DNA of 64,000 bases. Origin: Ascarosepion bandense (Eukaryota; Mollusca; Cephalopoda; Sepiida; Sepiidae). The stretch spans positions 248,001 to 312,000 of the forward strand of contig JBBBDQ010001187.1 in NCBI GenBank assembly GCA_037127315.1, read 5' to 3'. Below, piece after piece: positions 1 through 9,500 of this stretch. Position 1 is the stretch's first letter, and each line of letters begins with the position of its first letter. A program made the translations under genes and the position numbers. The notes under the pieces are model-generated. The model ran no database searches. It had not been told where the DNA came from and saw nothing but the letters and a program-made list of their open reading frames with translations.

Positions 1-1353
1 CGTAGCAAACATGGATAATATTTTACGTGGTGCCAGTTCCTACTCGAATAGGAGGGCGTGGTCAGTAGCAAACACGCATAATATTTTACGTGGTGCCAGC
101 CCTATCTGGCAGTCATGAACGTATAAAAGACATTAGTTCCTAGTAGACAGACATACTCGAATAGGAGGGACTGGTCCGTAGCAAACATGCATAATATTTT
201 ACGTGGTGCCAGTTCCTATCTGGAAGGCATAATCGTATAAAAGACGTTAGTTCCTAGCAAACAGACATACTCCAATAGGAGGGATTGGTTCGTAGCAATC
301 ATGCATAATATTTTACGTGGTGCCAGTTCTTAGCTGGCAGATATAATCGTATAAGAACGTCAGTACCTAGCAGACAGATACTAAAATAGGAGGGACTGGT
401 CAGTAGCAAACATGCATAATATTCTACGTGGTGACAGTTCCTTATCTGGAAGGCATAATCGTATAGGAGACATTAGTTCCTAGCAGACAGACATACTCGA
501 ATAGGAGGAACTTGTCAGTAGCGAACAAGCATAATATTGTACGTGGTGCCAGTTCCTATATGGCAGGCATAATCTTATAAAAGACGTTAGTTTCTAGCAG
601 AAAGACATACTCGAATAGGAGGGACTGGACCGTAGCAAACATGCATAATATTTTACGTGGTGCCAGTTCCTATCTGGCCGGCATAATCGCATATGAGACG
701 TTAGTTCCTAGCAGACAGACACGAATAGGAGGGATTGGTCCGTAGCAAACATGCATAATATTTTACGTGGTGCCAGTTCCTATCTGGTAGGCATAATCGT
801 ATAAGAGACGTTAGTTCCTAGCAGACAGACATACTCGACTAGGAGGGACTTGTCCGTAGCAAATATACATAATATTTTAGGTGGTGCCAGTTCCTATCTT
901 GCAGGCATAATCTTATAAGAGACGTTAGTTCCTAGCACACAGACATACTCGACTAGGAGAGACTGATCCGTAGCAAACACGCATAATATTTTACGTGGTC
1001 CCAGTTCCTATCTGGCAGGCACAATCGTATAAGAGACGTTAGTTCCTAGCAGACAGACATACTCGAATAGGAGGGACTGGTCCGTAGCAAACATGCATAA
1101 TATTTTACTTGGTGCCAGTTCCTATCTTGCAGGCATAATCTTATAAGAGACGTTAGTTCCTAGCACACAGACATACTCGAATAGGAGAGACTGGTCCGTA
1201 GCAAACATGCATAATATTGTCCGTGGTGCCAGTTCCTATCTGGCAGGCATAAACTTATAAAAGACGTTAGTTCCTAGCAGACTGACATACTCGAATATGA
1301 TGGACTGGTCCGTAGCAAACATGCATAATATTTTACGTGCTGCCAGTTCCTAT
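1..1353 (+). repeat. 114-bp satellite array, left block
   Basis: About twelve head-to-tail monomers lie up to the retrotransposon. Landmarks of each monomer are CGTAGCAAACATGCATAATA, TTTTACGTGGTGCCAGTTCC, TATCTGGCAG, GTTAGTTCCTAGCAGACAG and ACTCGAATAGGAGGGACTGG. The first monomer is chimeric and short: near 41 the text jumps from AGTTCC directly to TACTCGAATAGG, losing about 51 bp. Bases 1-230 resemble 15.5-15.7 kb, which carries the same junction. Bases 340-600 resemble 55.85-56.1 kb, including the rare variant GTAGCGAACAAGC at about 519 and 56050. No gene is visible. Confidence 0.97.
1344..1353 (+). repeat. Target-site duplication, left copy
   Basis: CAGTTCCTAT here is satellite sequence at monomer positions 34-43, and it recurs at 4858-4867 on the other side of the insertion. 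The satellite phase restarts at the same monomer position on the right, so these bases are truly duplicated. The last three bases merge with the CAATA tail of the element, so the unambiguous length is 7 bp and the maximum is 10 bp. Confidence 0.85.
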
Positions 1354-1370
1354 TGTATTGTATTGCATTG
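1351..1370 (-). repeat. Pentanucleotide tail of the RTE element
   Basis: Read on the minus strand this is CAATG followed by three CAATA units. It begins only about nine bases after the TGA of the reverse transcriptase frame (stop at 1380-1382), so the 3' UTR is almost absent. Short 3' UTRs ending in a short tandem repeat instead of poly(A) are typical of RTE-clade non-LTR retrotransposons. The terminal bases overlap the target-site duplication. Confidence 0.85.
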
Positions 1371-1379
1371 TAGCGGCAT

Positions 1380-3686
1380 TCACCCAGGATGGGCTGAGCC
1401 GGCATCCCCAAGAACATTTGAATCGTCTCTCCCAGCGGCGGCCCACGATCGGCGATCTTGAGCCAGCTCCACTCCGATCTCTGCCCAGTCCCGGTTCCAC
1501 CTCCGAATTCCCACGACATTTGGGCCCAAGATCGGCTCCATGTCCCCCTTCAGCGTGGCTGCCCACGTCCTCAGCTGACCCCCCGCACGCTTGCGCCAGC
1601 CCGGTAGGGGCCTCGGGAAGAGGCAGTCGCGAATCAGCTCACCCGGAGGACAGCGCGCAGCATGGCCGAACCAACGCAGTCGACGGAGTCGGAGAGCAGC
1701 CGGTATCGGTTGAAGACGGCATGTTTGACGAAGGGTCGATGTCCGCACCCGATCAATCCGCCGGAAACGCAGGATGCGCCGGAGACAGTCATTGTCGAAG
1801 GCCTCCACCCTCTTGAGGTCCGCCACGCGCACCGGCCACGTCTCGCAGCCATACAGCAAGATGGATCGCACAACAGCTTGGTAGACGCGGCTCTTTGTAC
1901 GCAGGGCGATCTCCCGCCTTGACCAGAGACACTTCTGGAGGCGGTTGAAGGCGGCCCTCGCAAGGTTGATGCGACGCCCGATCTCATCGCCACCCTGGCC
2001 GCTCGGGACAAAAGACGAGCCCAGATAGATGAAGTGGTCCACCATCTCCAGGGGTGTTCCGTCGAGCAGGATGGGTTGTTGGGCCTCTGGAGGCAACAGC
2101 GCCGTCATCACCTTCGTCTTTGCAGCATTGATGCGCATGCCGACCGCGCACGCGCTGGTATGCACTCGGCTGACGGCCGCCTGCACCTCCTCGATGCTGT
2201 CACCAAGAAGGACAATGTCGTCAGCGTACGCCAGGTCGGTCACGGCCAAGTCTCGGCCCACCCGAACCCCAGTGATGCCTTGAAGGGCGCTCATCAGAAT
2301 CCAGTCGATAGCGTAGTTGAAGAGCGTCGGGGAGAGCGCGCATCCCTGTCGCACACCAGTGCGGACCTCAAACGCCCCGGTCTCAGCACCGTAAGCACGA
2401 ACACGTGTCCTCGTCTCCCGGTAGTAGGCCTGAATCAGACGCAGCAGCTTTGGCGGAATGCCATCGTCCCGCATGATAGTCCACAGAGCGCTGCGGTCCA
2501 CCGAGTCGAAGGCCGCTGCAAAATCGATGAAACAGAGCACCGTCGGTTGTTGGTAAGACCAGCGCGTCTCCAGTATCCGGCGTAGACAAAAGATCTGGTC
2601 AGAGCACCCCCTACCCGGACGGAAACCAGCCTGGCTTGGGCGGGTACGGTGGTCGCGAGCGAGTTGGAAGCGCTTCAGTAGCAGGACTGTGAACAGTTTG
2701 GCCGAAATATCGATCAGGCTGATTCCGCGGTAGTTGCTACATACTCGTTTGTCGCCTTTTTTGAAGAAGGGGAGAAGCACTGCCTCTCTCCAGTCAGCGG
2801 GGACGACCTCTGTGTTCCAGATCTTCATCAGGAGGCGGTGTAACCATGGCACCATCACCTCGGAACAGCTTTTGAAGATTTCAACTGGAAGGCCATCTTC
2901 ACCGGGGGCCCTGTTGTTCTTCAGCTGAAAGAGAGCCACGCGAACTTCATCTGGCGTCGGTGGATCCGTGTTGCAGGCATACGTTGTTGCTGCAGATGTG
3001 CCGGCATGGACAGGGGTTGGTGCTGGATCATGGTTAAGCAGAGCACTAAAATGCTCTTGCCACCTGTCAAGCCGGGCTGACATATCGGCGATCGTATTGC
3101 CTGCTGCATCGACGAGAGTATCGCTCGCGCCCCGCGATGGACGGCTGACCCGGTTGAGAAGACGGTACAGCTTTCTGGTATCACCATTGGCTGAGGCCTG
3201 TTCCGTTTCTTCCGCCACTCTCCGCCAGTACGCGTTGCGGTCGTTGCGGACTGCTTGCGCCGTTCTGCGCCGTAGCTCGCGGTAGTGTGTGGATTGTGTC
3301 AGTCGCGCACGCCGTGCTCGTTCGGCCAGATCAATCGTCCCCGCGGAGATCCAATCGCGGTGCCGACGGCGGGTATAGCCCAGATGGGCCTTAGCTGCGT
3401 TTGTAATCTCTGTCTTTAGCGCGCTCCATTCCGCTTCTGGAGGTGCCTCCTCGTCCAAGACGAGGCCGTCAAAACGGTTCCGCAGCTCAACACGAAAAGA
3501 CTCAGCAACCACCGATTTGAGTTTTGATACATCAAACCGGCGGGCTAGTTGCCGCGGAGGAAGACGCTTCAAGCGAAGACGAAGTTTTGCACGGACAAGA
3601 ACGTGGTCGGAGCCGTTTGCACTCCCGGTTTCTGCTCCTCTATACGCCCGACAGTCAAGCACGCAGCTGGCCCAACGGGACCGCAC
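1380..3686 (-). CDS. Reverse transcriptase part of RTE polyprotein (768 codons open)
   Basis: This encodes the RT that would copy the element RNA at the nicked target. The 3686 methionine is only the first ATG after an in-frame stop at 3726-3728. The natural protein starts upstream in the endonuclease, so this is a C-terminal fragment. Residues 26-28 are SDH, the last catalytic motif of the EEP nuclease fold. A basic linker follows, rich in Arg around 105-160. RT motifs are visible in order: NNRAPGEDGLP (257-267), SNYRGISLI (317-325), AGFRPGRGCSDQ (353-364), FIDFAAAFDSV with catalytic D388 (386-396), GVRQGCALSP (444-453) and YADD (487-490). YLGS (554-557) begins the thumb region. The C-terminal domain has RRLRWFGHAARCP (668-680) and GGQLRTW (702-708). 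No frameshift or stop interrupts these 768 codons, so the RT half is intact while the polyprotein is not. Smaller open frames on the opposite strand here are shadows. Confidence 0.92.
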   Translation of the reverse strand: MRSRWASCVLDCRAYRGAETGSANGSDHVLVRAKLRLRLKRLPPRQLARRFDVSKLKSVVAESFRVELRNRFDGLVLDEEAPPEAEWSALKTEITNAAKAHLGYTRRRHRDWISAGTIDLAERARRARLTQSTHYRELRRRTAQAVRNDRNAYWRRVAEETEQASANGDTRKLYRLLNRVSRPSRGASDTLVDAAGNTIADMSARLDRWQEHFSALLNHDPAPTPVHAGTSAATTYACNTDPPTPDEVRVALFQLKNNRAPGEDGLPVEIFKSCSEVMVPWLHRLLMKIWNTEVVPADWREAVLLPFFKKGDKRVCSNYRGISLIDISAKLFTVLLLKRFQLARDHRTRPSQAGFRPGRGCSDQIFCLRRILETRWSYQQPTVLCFIDFAAAFDSVDRSALWTIMRDDGIPPKLLRLIQAYYRETRTRVRAYGAETGAFEVRTGVRQGCALSPTLFNYAIDWILMSALQGITGVRVGRDLAVTDLAYADDIVLLGDSIEEVQAAVSRVHTSACAVGMRINAAKTKVMTALLPPEAQQPILLDGTPLEMVDHFIYLGSSFVPSGQGGDEIGRRINLARAAFNRLQKCLWSRREIALRTKSRVYQAVVRSILLYGCETWPVRVADLKRVEAFDNDCLRRILRFRRIDRVRTSTLRQTCRLQPIPAALRLRRLRWFGHAARCPPGELIRDCLFPRPLPGWRKRAGGQLRTWAATLKGDMEPILGPNVVGIRRWNRDWAEIGVELAQDRRSWAAAGRDDSNVLGDAGSAHPG

Positions 3687-3725
3687 TAGGACGTAGGCTA
3701 TCTGGTTCTGCGTGTGACCGTCGTT

Positions 3726-4471
3726 TTATTTACAGGTCGCCAGGTGTCTGCGCGGGTGGTCGAAACGGTTGTTGCTGACAAACCAGGCGGTTTGCGGCCG
3801 CAAAGTTGACGAGGCGGTCGCCGTTGTCACATCGGGTCCCCAAAGCAAACCGACCGAGGATATGTCTGGATGTGTCATCGCCTGGCCCCGTGCGCGCATT
3901 CCAATCACCCGCGACAATCAGCATGTCGCGGCGAGGAACCCCTCGGACGACCTGCTGGAGCCGGCTGTAGAACGCGTCCTTGGTGGCGTCATCTGCATCA
4001 AGGGTGGGCGCATACATGGCCACCACGGAGATGTCTGTGATGTGGCCCTTCAGCCGAATCCTGGCGAGGCGCGGAGAAATATGCTCCCACTCCAAGAGAG
4101 CCGCATTTGCCGATTCTGCCAAGGCGATGGCTACGCCCTGGCGCCCCGTGTTGTCCGACACGCCGCTGTGGTAGAGATGAAAGTTCCTGTCGACCCCCGG
4201 GACCTTGATTGTGGAGTGTCCGGAGTCAGGGGACGCGGACCTCTGAGAGGCATGCAACTTCAACTCCATAGTTGTACAGCGCACGCATGGTTAGAGCTTG
4301 CACTCCAGTATCCCGCAGTGTGCGCACATTCCAGCAGGCGAAGTAAGACGAACGCCTGCGTGGAAGTAGTCTGACTTGCTGATTTAACACCTGCCCCGTC
4401 AAACCGTTGAGGACAGGCGCGTCGCCTACCGGGTACGCCGTAGCTTGAGTCGGTATAACTGTGAGAGACAT
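3726..4471 (-). pseudogene. EEP (AP-like) endonuclease domain of the RTE polyprotein, broken
   Basis: This is the N-terminal endonuclease that would nick target DNA to prime reverse transcription. The likely start is the ATG at 4471, just after the hexanucleotide repeat, in the frame that leads into the nuclease. Motifs appear in three frames. From 4471: CWNVRTLRDTG (metal-binding Asn) and CLSEVR (catalytic Glu). From about 4228: YHSGVSDNTGRQGVAI, VVAMYAPT, VAGDWNARTG (Asp/Asn pair) and DNGDRL. From about 3782: SNNRFDHPRRHLAT, ending at a TAA (3726-3728). The final SDH motif lies in the adjoining RT frame. The first shift is one surplus base in the C4 run (minus strand) at 4229-4232, and the second is one surplus G at 3783. 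The TGT codon just before the stop gives Cys where the family usually has Trp. All named catalytic residues remain, so the lesions look recent. A sequencing error in the C run cannot be excluded, but three independent lesions make decay more likely. Confidence 0.88.
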
Positions 4472-4473
4472 TA

Positions 4474-4495
4474 ATAATCATAATCATAATCATAA
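4474..4495 (-). repeat. (ATGATT)n hexanucleotide microsatellite
   Basis: About 3.7 copies of ATGATT on the minus strand (ATAATC on plus) sit immediately upstream of the ATG at 4471. Its location in the leader next to the start codon could affect initiation, because each unit contributes an upstream ATG. That effect is inference. Confidence 0.85.
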
Positions 4496-4762
4496 GGGAT
4501 GATTCAAGGAGAAAAAGCGGATGGTGCGGTAGGGTCCCCAGCCCTACCCCGCAGTGACGACGAGGACTTGCCGCAGGTTACCCGCAGACGCAGAGGTCAC
4601 CGCCACCAGGGGCCGCCGGATGCCGGAACAGACGCGATCTGGATTTGCAGGGAGCATTGAACGGTTTTAAAGCGCCGAACACTCGCTTTCACACCCTTGC
4701 CCGTTTAGTGGAGCCAGTGCCGCGACGTGGACGCAGGGTAGGGAGTTTGTGCGGCAGAGGTG

Positions 4763-4794
4763 TAAAATTACACTAGCCATCAGGAGTAATTTTA
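4763..4794. repeat. Inverted repeat in the element leader
   Basis: TAAAATTAC at 4763-4771 and GTAATTTTA at 4786-4794 are a perfect 9-bp inverted repeat with a 14-nt spacer. It is an A+T-rich island inside a G+C-rich leader, about 65-95 bp from the 5' end of the element. It could fold in RNA or bind a dimeric factor. Neither is shown by sequence alone. Confidence 0.7.
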
Positions 4795-4840
4795 TAAGAA
4801 CAGTGGGAGCTCACCCCGCTGCCCAACTCCCGGCGTACCG

Positions 4841-4860
4841 CACCATTCAGCACCATTCAG
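4841..4860 (+). repeat. 10-bp tandem duplication at the 5' junction
   Basis: CACCATTCAG occurs twice in succession exactly at the 5' boundary of the retrotransposon. The last CAG is shared with the satellite target sequence. Such small duplications can arise when the second end is joined during target-primed reverse transcription, or they may belong to the element itself. Other copies would be needed to decide. Confidence 0.8.
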
Positions 4861-4867
4861 TTCCTAT
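4858..4867 (+). repeat. Target-site duplication, right copy
   Basis: CAGTTCCTAT is the second copy of the sequence at 1344-1353. The satellite resumes here at monomer position 34 and continues as CTGGCACGCTTAATCG. That variant also occurs at about 17.07, 20.24 and 46.19 kb, so uninterrupted paralogues of the target monomer exist in the window. Confidence 0.85.
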
Positions 4868-5230
4868 CTGGCACGCTTAATCGTATGAATGACGTTAGTT
4901 CGTAGCAGACAGACATACTCGAATAGGAGGGACTGGTCCGTAGCAAACATTCATAATATTTTACGTGGTTTCAGTTCCTATCTGGCAGGTATAATCGTAT
5001 AGGAGACGTTGGTTCCTAGCAGACAGACATACTCGAATAGGAGGGACTGGTCCGTAGCAAACATGCATAATATTTAACGTGGTGCCAGTTCCTATCTGGC
5101 AGGCTTAATCGTATTAGAGACGTTAGTTCCTAGCAGACAGACATAGTCAAAGAGCAGGGACTGGTCCGTAGCAAACATGTATAATATTTTACGTGGAGCC
5201 AGTTACTAGCTGGCAGGCATAATCGTATAA
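4858..5230 (+). repeat. Satellite array, right flank of the insertion
   Basis: About three canonical monomers resume in phase after the element. The block carries the ordered variants GGCACGCTTAATCG, CATTCATAAT, TATTTAACGTGG and TAGTCAAAGAGCAGG. Related ordered sets occur near 15.65-15.96, 17.07-17.25, 20.24-20.74 and 23.48-23.80 kb, so this is part of a repeated higher-order block. Confidence 0.95.
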
Positions 5231-6560
5231 GAGACGTTAGTTCCTAGCAGACAGTCAAACTCGAATAGGAGAGACTGGTCCGTAGCATATGCATAAAATC
5301 TTACTTGGTGCCAGTTCCTAGCTGGCAGGCATAATAGTATAAGAGACCTTAGTTCCTAGCAGACAGTAAAACTCGAATAAGAGGGACTCGTACTTAGCAA
5401 ACACGCATAAAATTTTCGTGGTGCCAGTTCCTAGCTGGCAGGCATAATCGTATAAGAGACTTTAGTTCATAGCAGATAGTCAAATCGAATAGGAGGGACT
5501 GGCCGTAGCAAACACGCATAATATTTACGTGGTGCCAGTTCCTAGCTGGCAGGCATAATCGTATAAGAGACGTTAGTTCCTAGCAGACAGTCAAACTCGA
5601 ATACGAGGGATTTGTCCCTAGCAAACATGCATAAAATTTTACTTTGTGCCAGTTCCTAGCTGGCAGGCATAATCGTATAAGAGACTTTAGTACCTAGCAG
5701 ACAGTAAAACTCGAATAGGAGGGACTGGTCCGTAGCAAACACGCATAATATTTACGTGGTGCCAGTTCCTAGCTGGCAGGCATAATCGTATAAGAGACGT
5801 TAGTTCCTAGCAGACAGACACACTCGAATAGGAGGGACTGGTCCGTATCAAACACGCATAATATTTTACGTGGTGCCAGTTCCTAGCTGGCAGGCATAAT
5901 CGTATAAGGGACGTTAGTACCTAGCAGACAGTCATAATCGAATAGTGTGGGTATGGTCCGTAGCAAACACGCAGAATATTCTCGTGGTGCCAGTACCTAG
6001 GTGGCAGGCATAATCGTATAAGTGACGTTAGATTCTAGCAGTCAGTCAAACTCGAATAGGGAGACTGGTCCGTAGCATATGCATAAAATCTTACTTGGTT
6101 CCAGTTCCTAGCTGGCAGGCATACTCGTATAAGAGACTTTAGTTCATAGCAGATAGTCAAATCGAATAGGAGGGACTGGCCGTAGCAAACACGCATAATA
6201 TTATCGTGGTGCCAGTTACTAGCTGGCAGGCATAATCGTATAAGCGACGTTAGTTCCTAGCAGACAGACAAACTCGAATACGAGGGATTTGTCCCTAGCA
6301 AACATGCATAAAATCTTACTTGGTGCCAGTTCCTAGCTGGCAGGCATAATCGTATAAGACGTTAGATCCTAGCAGACAGACATACTCGAATAGGAGGCAC
6401 TGGTCCGTAGCAAACACGCATAATATTTTTACTGATGCCAGTTCCTAGCTGGCAGGCCTAATCTTATAAGTGACGTTAGTATCTAGCAGAGACATGCTCG
6501 AATAGGTGTGACTATTCCGTAGCAAACACGCATGATGTTTACGTGGTGCCAGTTCCTAGC
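5231..6560 (+). repeat. Satellite subfamily with the GTCAAACTCG box, first island
   Basis: Monomers here have GACAGTCAAACTCG or GACAGTAAAACTCG where the canonical form has GACAGACATACTCG. They also have CTAGCTGGCAG for CTATCTGGCAG, and often AAAATCTTACTTGG or ATTTTCGTGG in the A+T-rich part. Several are 1-4 bp shorter than 114. Ordered markers include GAGGGATTTGTCCCTAGC, AATAGTGTGGG and GTAGCATATGCATAAAATC. The same markers recur in the same order at about 52.1-53.2 kb. No gene is visible. Confidence 0.93.
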
Positions 6561-9500
6561 TGGCAGGCATAATCGTATACCAGAGGTTAGTTCCTAGCAG
6601 ACAGACATACACGAATATGATGGACTGGTCCGTAGCAAACATGCTTAAAATCTTACTTGGTGCCAGTTCCTAGCTGGCAGGAATAATCATATAAAAGACG
6701 TTAGTTCGTAGCAGATAGACATACTCGAATAGGAATGACTGGACCGTAGCAAACACGCATAATATTCTACGCGGTGCCAGTTCCTAGCTGGCAGGAATAA
6801 TCATATAAAAGACCTTAGTTCCTAGCAGATAGACATACTCGAATAGGAATGACTGGACCGTAGCAAACACGCATAATATTCTACGCGGTGCCAGTTCCTA
6901 GTTGGCAGGCATAATCGTATAAAAGACGTTAGTTGCTAGCAGACAGACATACTCGAATAGGAGGGACTGGTCCGTAGCAAACATGCATATTATTTTTCGT
7001 AGTTCCAGTTTCTATATGGAAGGCATAATCGTATAAGAGACTTTAGTATCTAGCAAACAGACATACTCGAATAGAATGGACTGGTCCTTAAGAAACATGC
7101 ATAATATTTTACTTGGTGACAGTTCCTATCTGGCAGGCATAATCGTATAAGAGACGTCAGTTCCTAGCAGACAGACATACACGAATAGGAGGGACTGGTC
7201 CGTTGCAAACACGAATAATATATTACGTGGTTCCAGTCCCTAGTTGGCAGAAATAATCGTATAAGAGAGGTTAGTTCCTAGCAGACAGACAAGCTCGAAT
7301 ATCAGGGACTGGTCCGTAGCAAGCATGCATAACATTTTACATGGTGCCAATTCCTAGCTCGCAGGCATAATCGTATAAATGACGTTAGTTCCTAGCAGAC
7401 AGACATACTCGAATAGGACGGACTGGTCCGTAGCAAACATGCATAATATTTTACGTGGTTCCAGTTCCTATCTGGCAGGCATAATCGTATAAGAGACGTC
7501 AGTTCCTAGCAGACAGACATAATCGAAGAGTAGGGACTGGTCCGAAGCAAACATGCATAATAATTTACGTGGTGCCAGTTCCTAGCTGGCAGGCATAATC
7601 GTATAAGAGACGTTAGTTCCTAGCAGACAGACATACACGAATAGGAGGGATTGTTCCGTAGCAAACATGCATAAAATTTTACATGGTTCCAGTCCCTAGT
7701 GGGAGGGACTGGTCCGTAGCAAACAGGCATCATATTTTACGTGGTGTCAGTTCATAGCTGGCAGGCATAATCGTATAGGAGAAGATAGTTCCTAGCAGAC
7801 AGACATACACGAATAGAAGGGACTGCTCCGTAGCAAACATGCATAATATTTTACGTGGTGACATTTCCCAGCTGGCAGGCATAATCATATAAAAGACGTT
7901 AGTTTCTAGCAGACAGACATACTCGAATAGGAGGGACTGGTCCGTAGCAAACATGCATAATATTTGACGTGGTGCCATTTCCTATCTGGCAGGCATAATC
8001 GCATAAGAGACGTTAGTTCCTAGCAGACAGACATACTGGAATAATTGGAACTTGGCCGTAGCAAACATGCATAATATTTTACGTGATGCCAGTTCACATC
8101 TGGCAGGGCTAAACGTATAAAAGACGTTAGTTCCTAGCAGACAGACATACTCGAAAAGGAGGGACTGGTCCGTAGCAAACATGCATAATAATTTACGTGC
8201 TGCCAGTTCCTATCTGACAGGCATAATCGTATGAAAGATTTTAGTTTCTAGCAGACAGATATACTCGAATAGAAGGGACAGATCCGTAGCAAACATGCAT
8301 AATATTTTACGTGGTTCCAGTTCGTATCTGGCAAGCATAATCGTATAATGACGTTAGTACCTAGCAGACAGACATACTCGAATAGGAGGGACTGGTCCGT
8401 AGCAAATATGCATAATATTTGACTTGGTTCCAGTTCCAGGCTGGCAGGCATAATCGTATTAGAGTCGTTAGTTCCTAGCAGACAGATATACTCGAAAAGC
8501 AAGAAATGGTCCGTAGCAATCATGCATAATATTTTACGTGGTGCCAGTTCCTAGCTGCCAGGCATAATCGTATAAGAGACGTTAGTTCCTAGCAGACAGA
8601 CATACTCGAAAAAGAGGACTGGTCTGTAGCAAACATGCATAATATTTTAATTGTGTGCCAGTTCCTATCTGGCAGGCACAATCGTATAAAAGGCTTTAGT
8701 TCGTAGAAGACAGGCATACTCGAATAGTAGGGACTGGTCCGTAGCAAACATGCATAATGTTTTACATGGTGCCATTTCCTAGCTGGCAGGCATAATCGTA
8801 TAAAAGACGTTAGTTCGTAGCAGACAGACATATTCAAATAGGAGGGACTGGTCCGTAGCAAACATTCATAATATTTTAGGTGCTGCCATTTACTAGCTGG
8901 CCGGCATAATCGTATAAAGTCGTAAATTCCTAGCAGACAGACATGCACGAATAGGAGGGACTGGTCCGTAGCAAACATGCATAATGATTTACGTGGTGCC
9001 ATTTCCGATCTGGCAGGCATAATCCTATAAATGACTTTAGTTCCTAGCAGACAGACCTACAAGAATAGCGGGACTGGTCCGTAGCAAACACGCATAATAT
9101 TTTACGTGGTGCCAGTTGCTGGCTGGCAGGGGTAATCGTATAAAAGACGTTAGATCCTAGCAGACAGACATATTCGAATAGTTGGGACTGGTCCGTTGCA
9201 AACATGCATAATATTTTACGTGGTGCCAGGTCCTATCTGGCAGGCATAATCGTATAAAAGACGTTAGTTCCTAGCAGACAGACATATTCGAATCGGAGGG
9301 ACTGGTCCGTAGCAAACATGCACAATATTTTACGTAATGCCAGTTCCTATCTGTAAGGCATAATCGTATAAATGACGTTAGTTCGTAGCAGACAGTCATA
9401 CTCGAATAGGAGGTCTGGTCCGTAGCAAACATGCATAATATTTTACGTGGTGCCAGTTCCTATCTGGCAGGCACAATCGTATAAGAGACGTTAGTTCGTA

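Larger units (their letters stand above)
1354..4857 (-). mobile_element. RTE-clade non-LTR retrotransposon, near full length, inactivated
   Basis: This 3.5-kb insert breaks the satellite. It is clearly richer in G+C than the array and has no terminal repeats. On the minus strand it has a leader, an EEP endonuclease, a reverse transcriptase with C-terminal domain, a minimal 3' UTR and a CAATA tail. Endonuclease followed by RT in one frame, a length of 3-4 kb and a short-repeat tail fit the RTE clade. The insert is flanked by a 7-10 bp duplication of satellite sequence, so it arrived by target-primed reverse transcription into an existing array. Two +1 frameshifts (about 4229-4232 and 3783) and a TAA at 3726-3728 break the endonuclease part. 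From memory of family style only, the RT and C-terminal region looks like flatworm endonuclease-reverse transcriptases. I could not test this. Confidence 0.93.
4472..4857 (-). promoter_or_regulatory. 5' leader / presumed internal promoter region of the RTE element
   Basis: About 386 bp lie between the 5' junction and the first ATG of the endonuclease frame. No conserved domain is readable here. An overlapping 77-codon frame (4260-4493) starting in the ATGATT repeat is out of frame with the nuclease and is judged a shadow. Non-LTR elements need a promoter downstream of their own start site, so promoter function is inferred from position, not from a recognised motif. The region holds a hexanucleotide run, a 9-bp inverted repeat and a terminal 10-bp duplication, listed separately. 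Confidence 0.6.

Noticed and set aside
1337..4374. Plus-strand open frames of 84-201 codons over the retrotransposon
   Set aside because: They lie opposite the recognisable RT and endonuclease motifs and show no domain of their own. They are shadows of G+C-rich coding sequence.
4260..4493. 77-codon frame starting in the ATGATT run as a separate ORF1
   Set aside because: It overlaps the endonuclease start in another frame and shows no coiled coil, RRM or zinc knuckle. RTE elements often lack ORF1.
1354..4857. LTR retrotransposon or old viral copy
   Set aside because: There are no long terminal repeats, gag, protease, integrase or envelope. Endonuclease plus RT with a short-repeat tail is a non-LTR arrangement.
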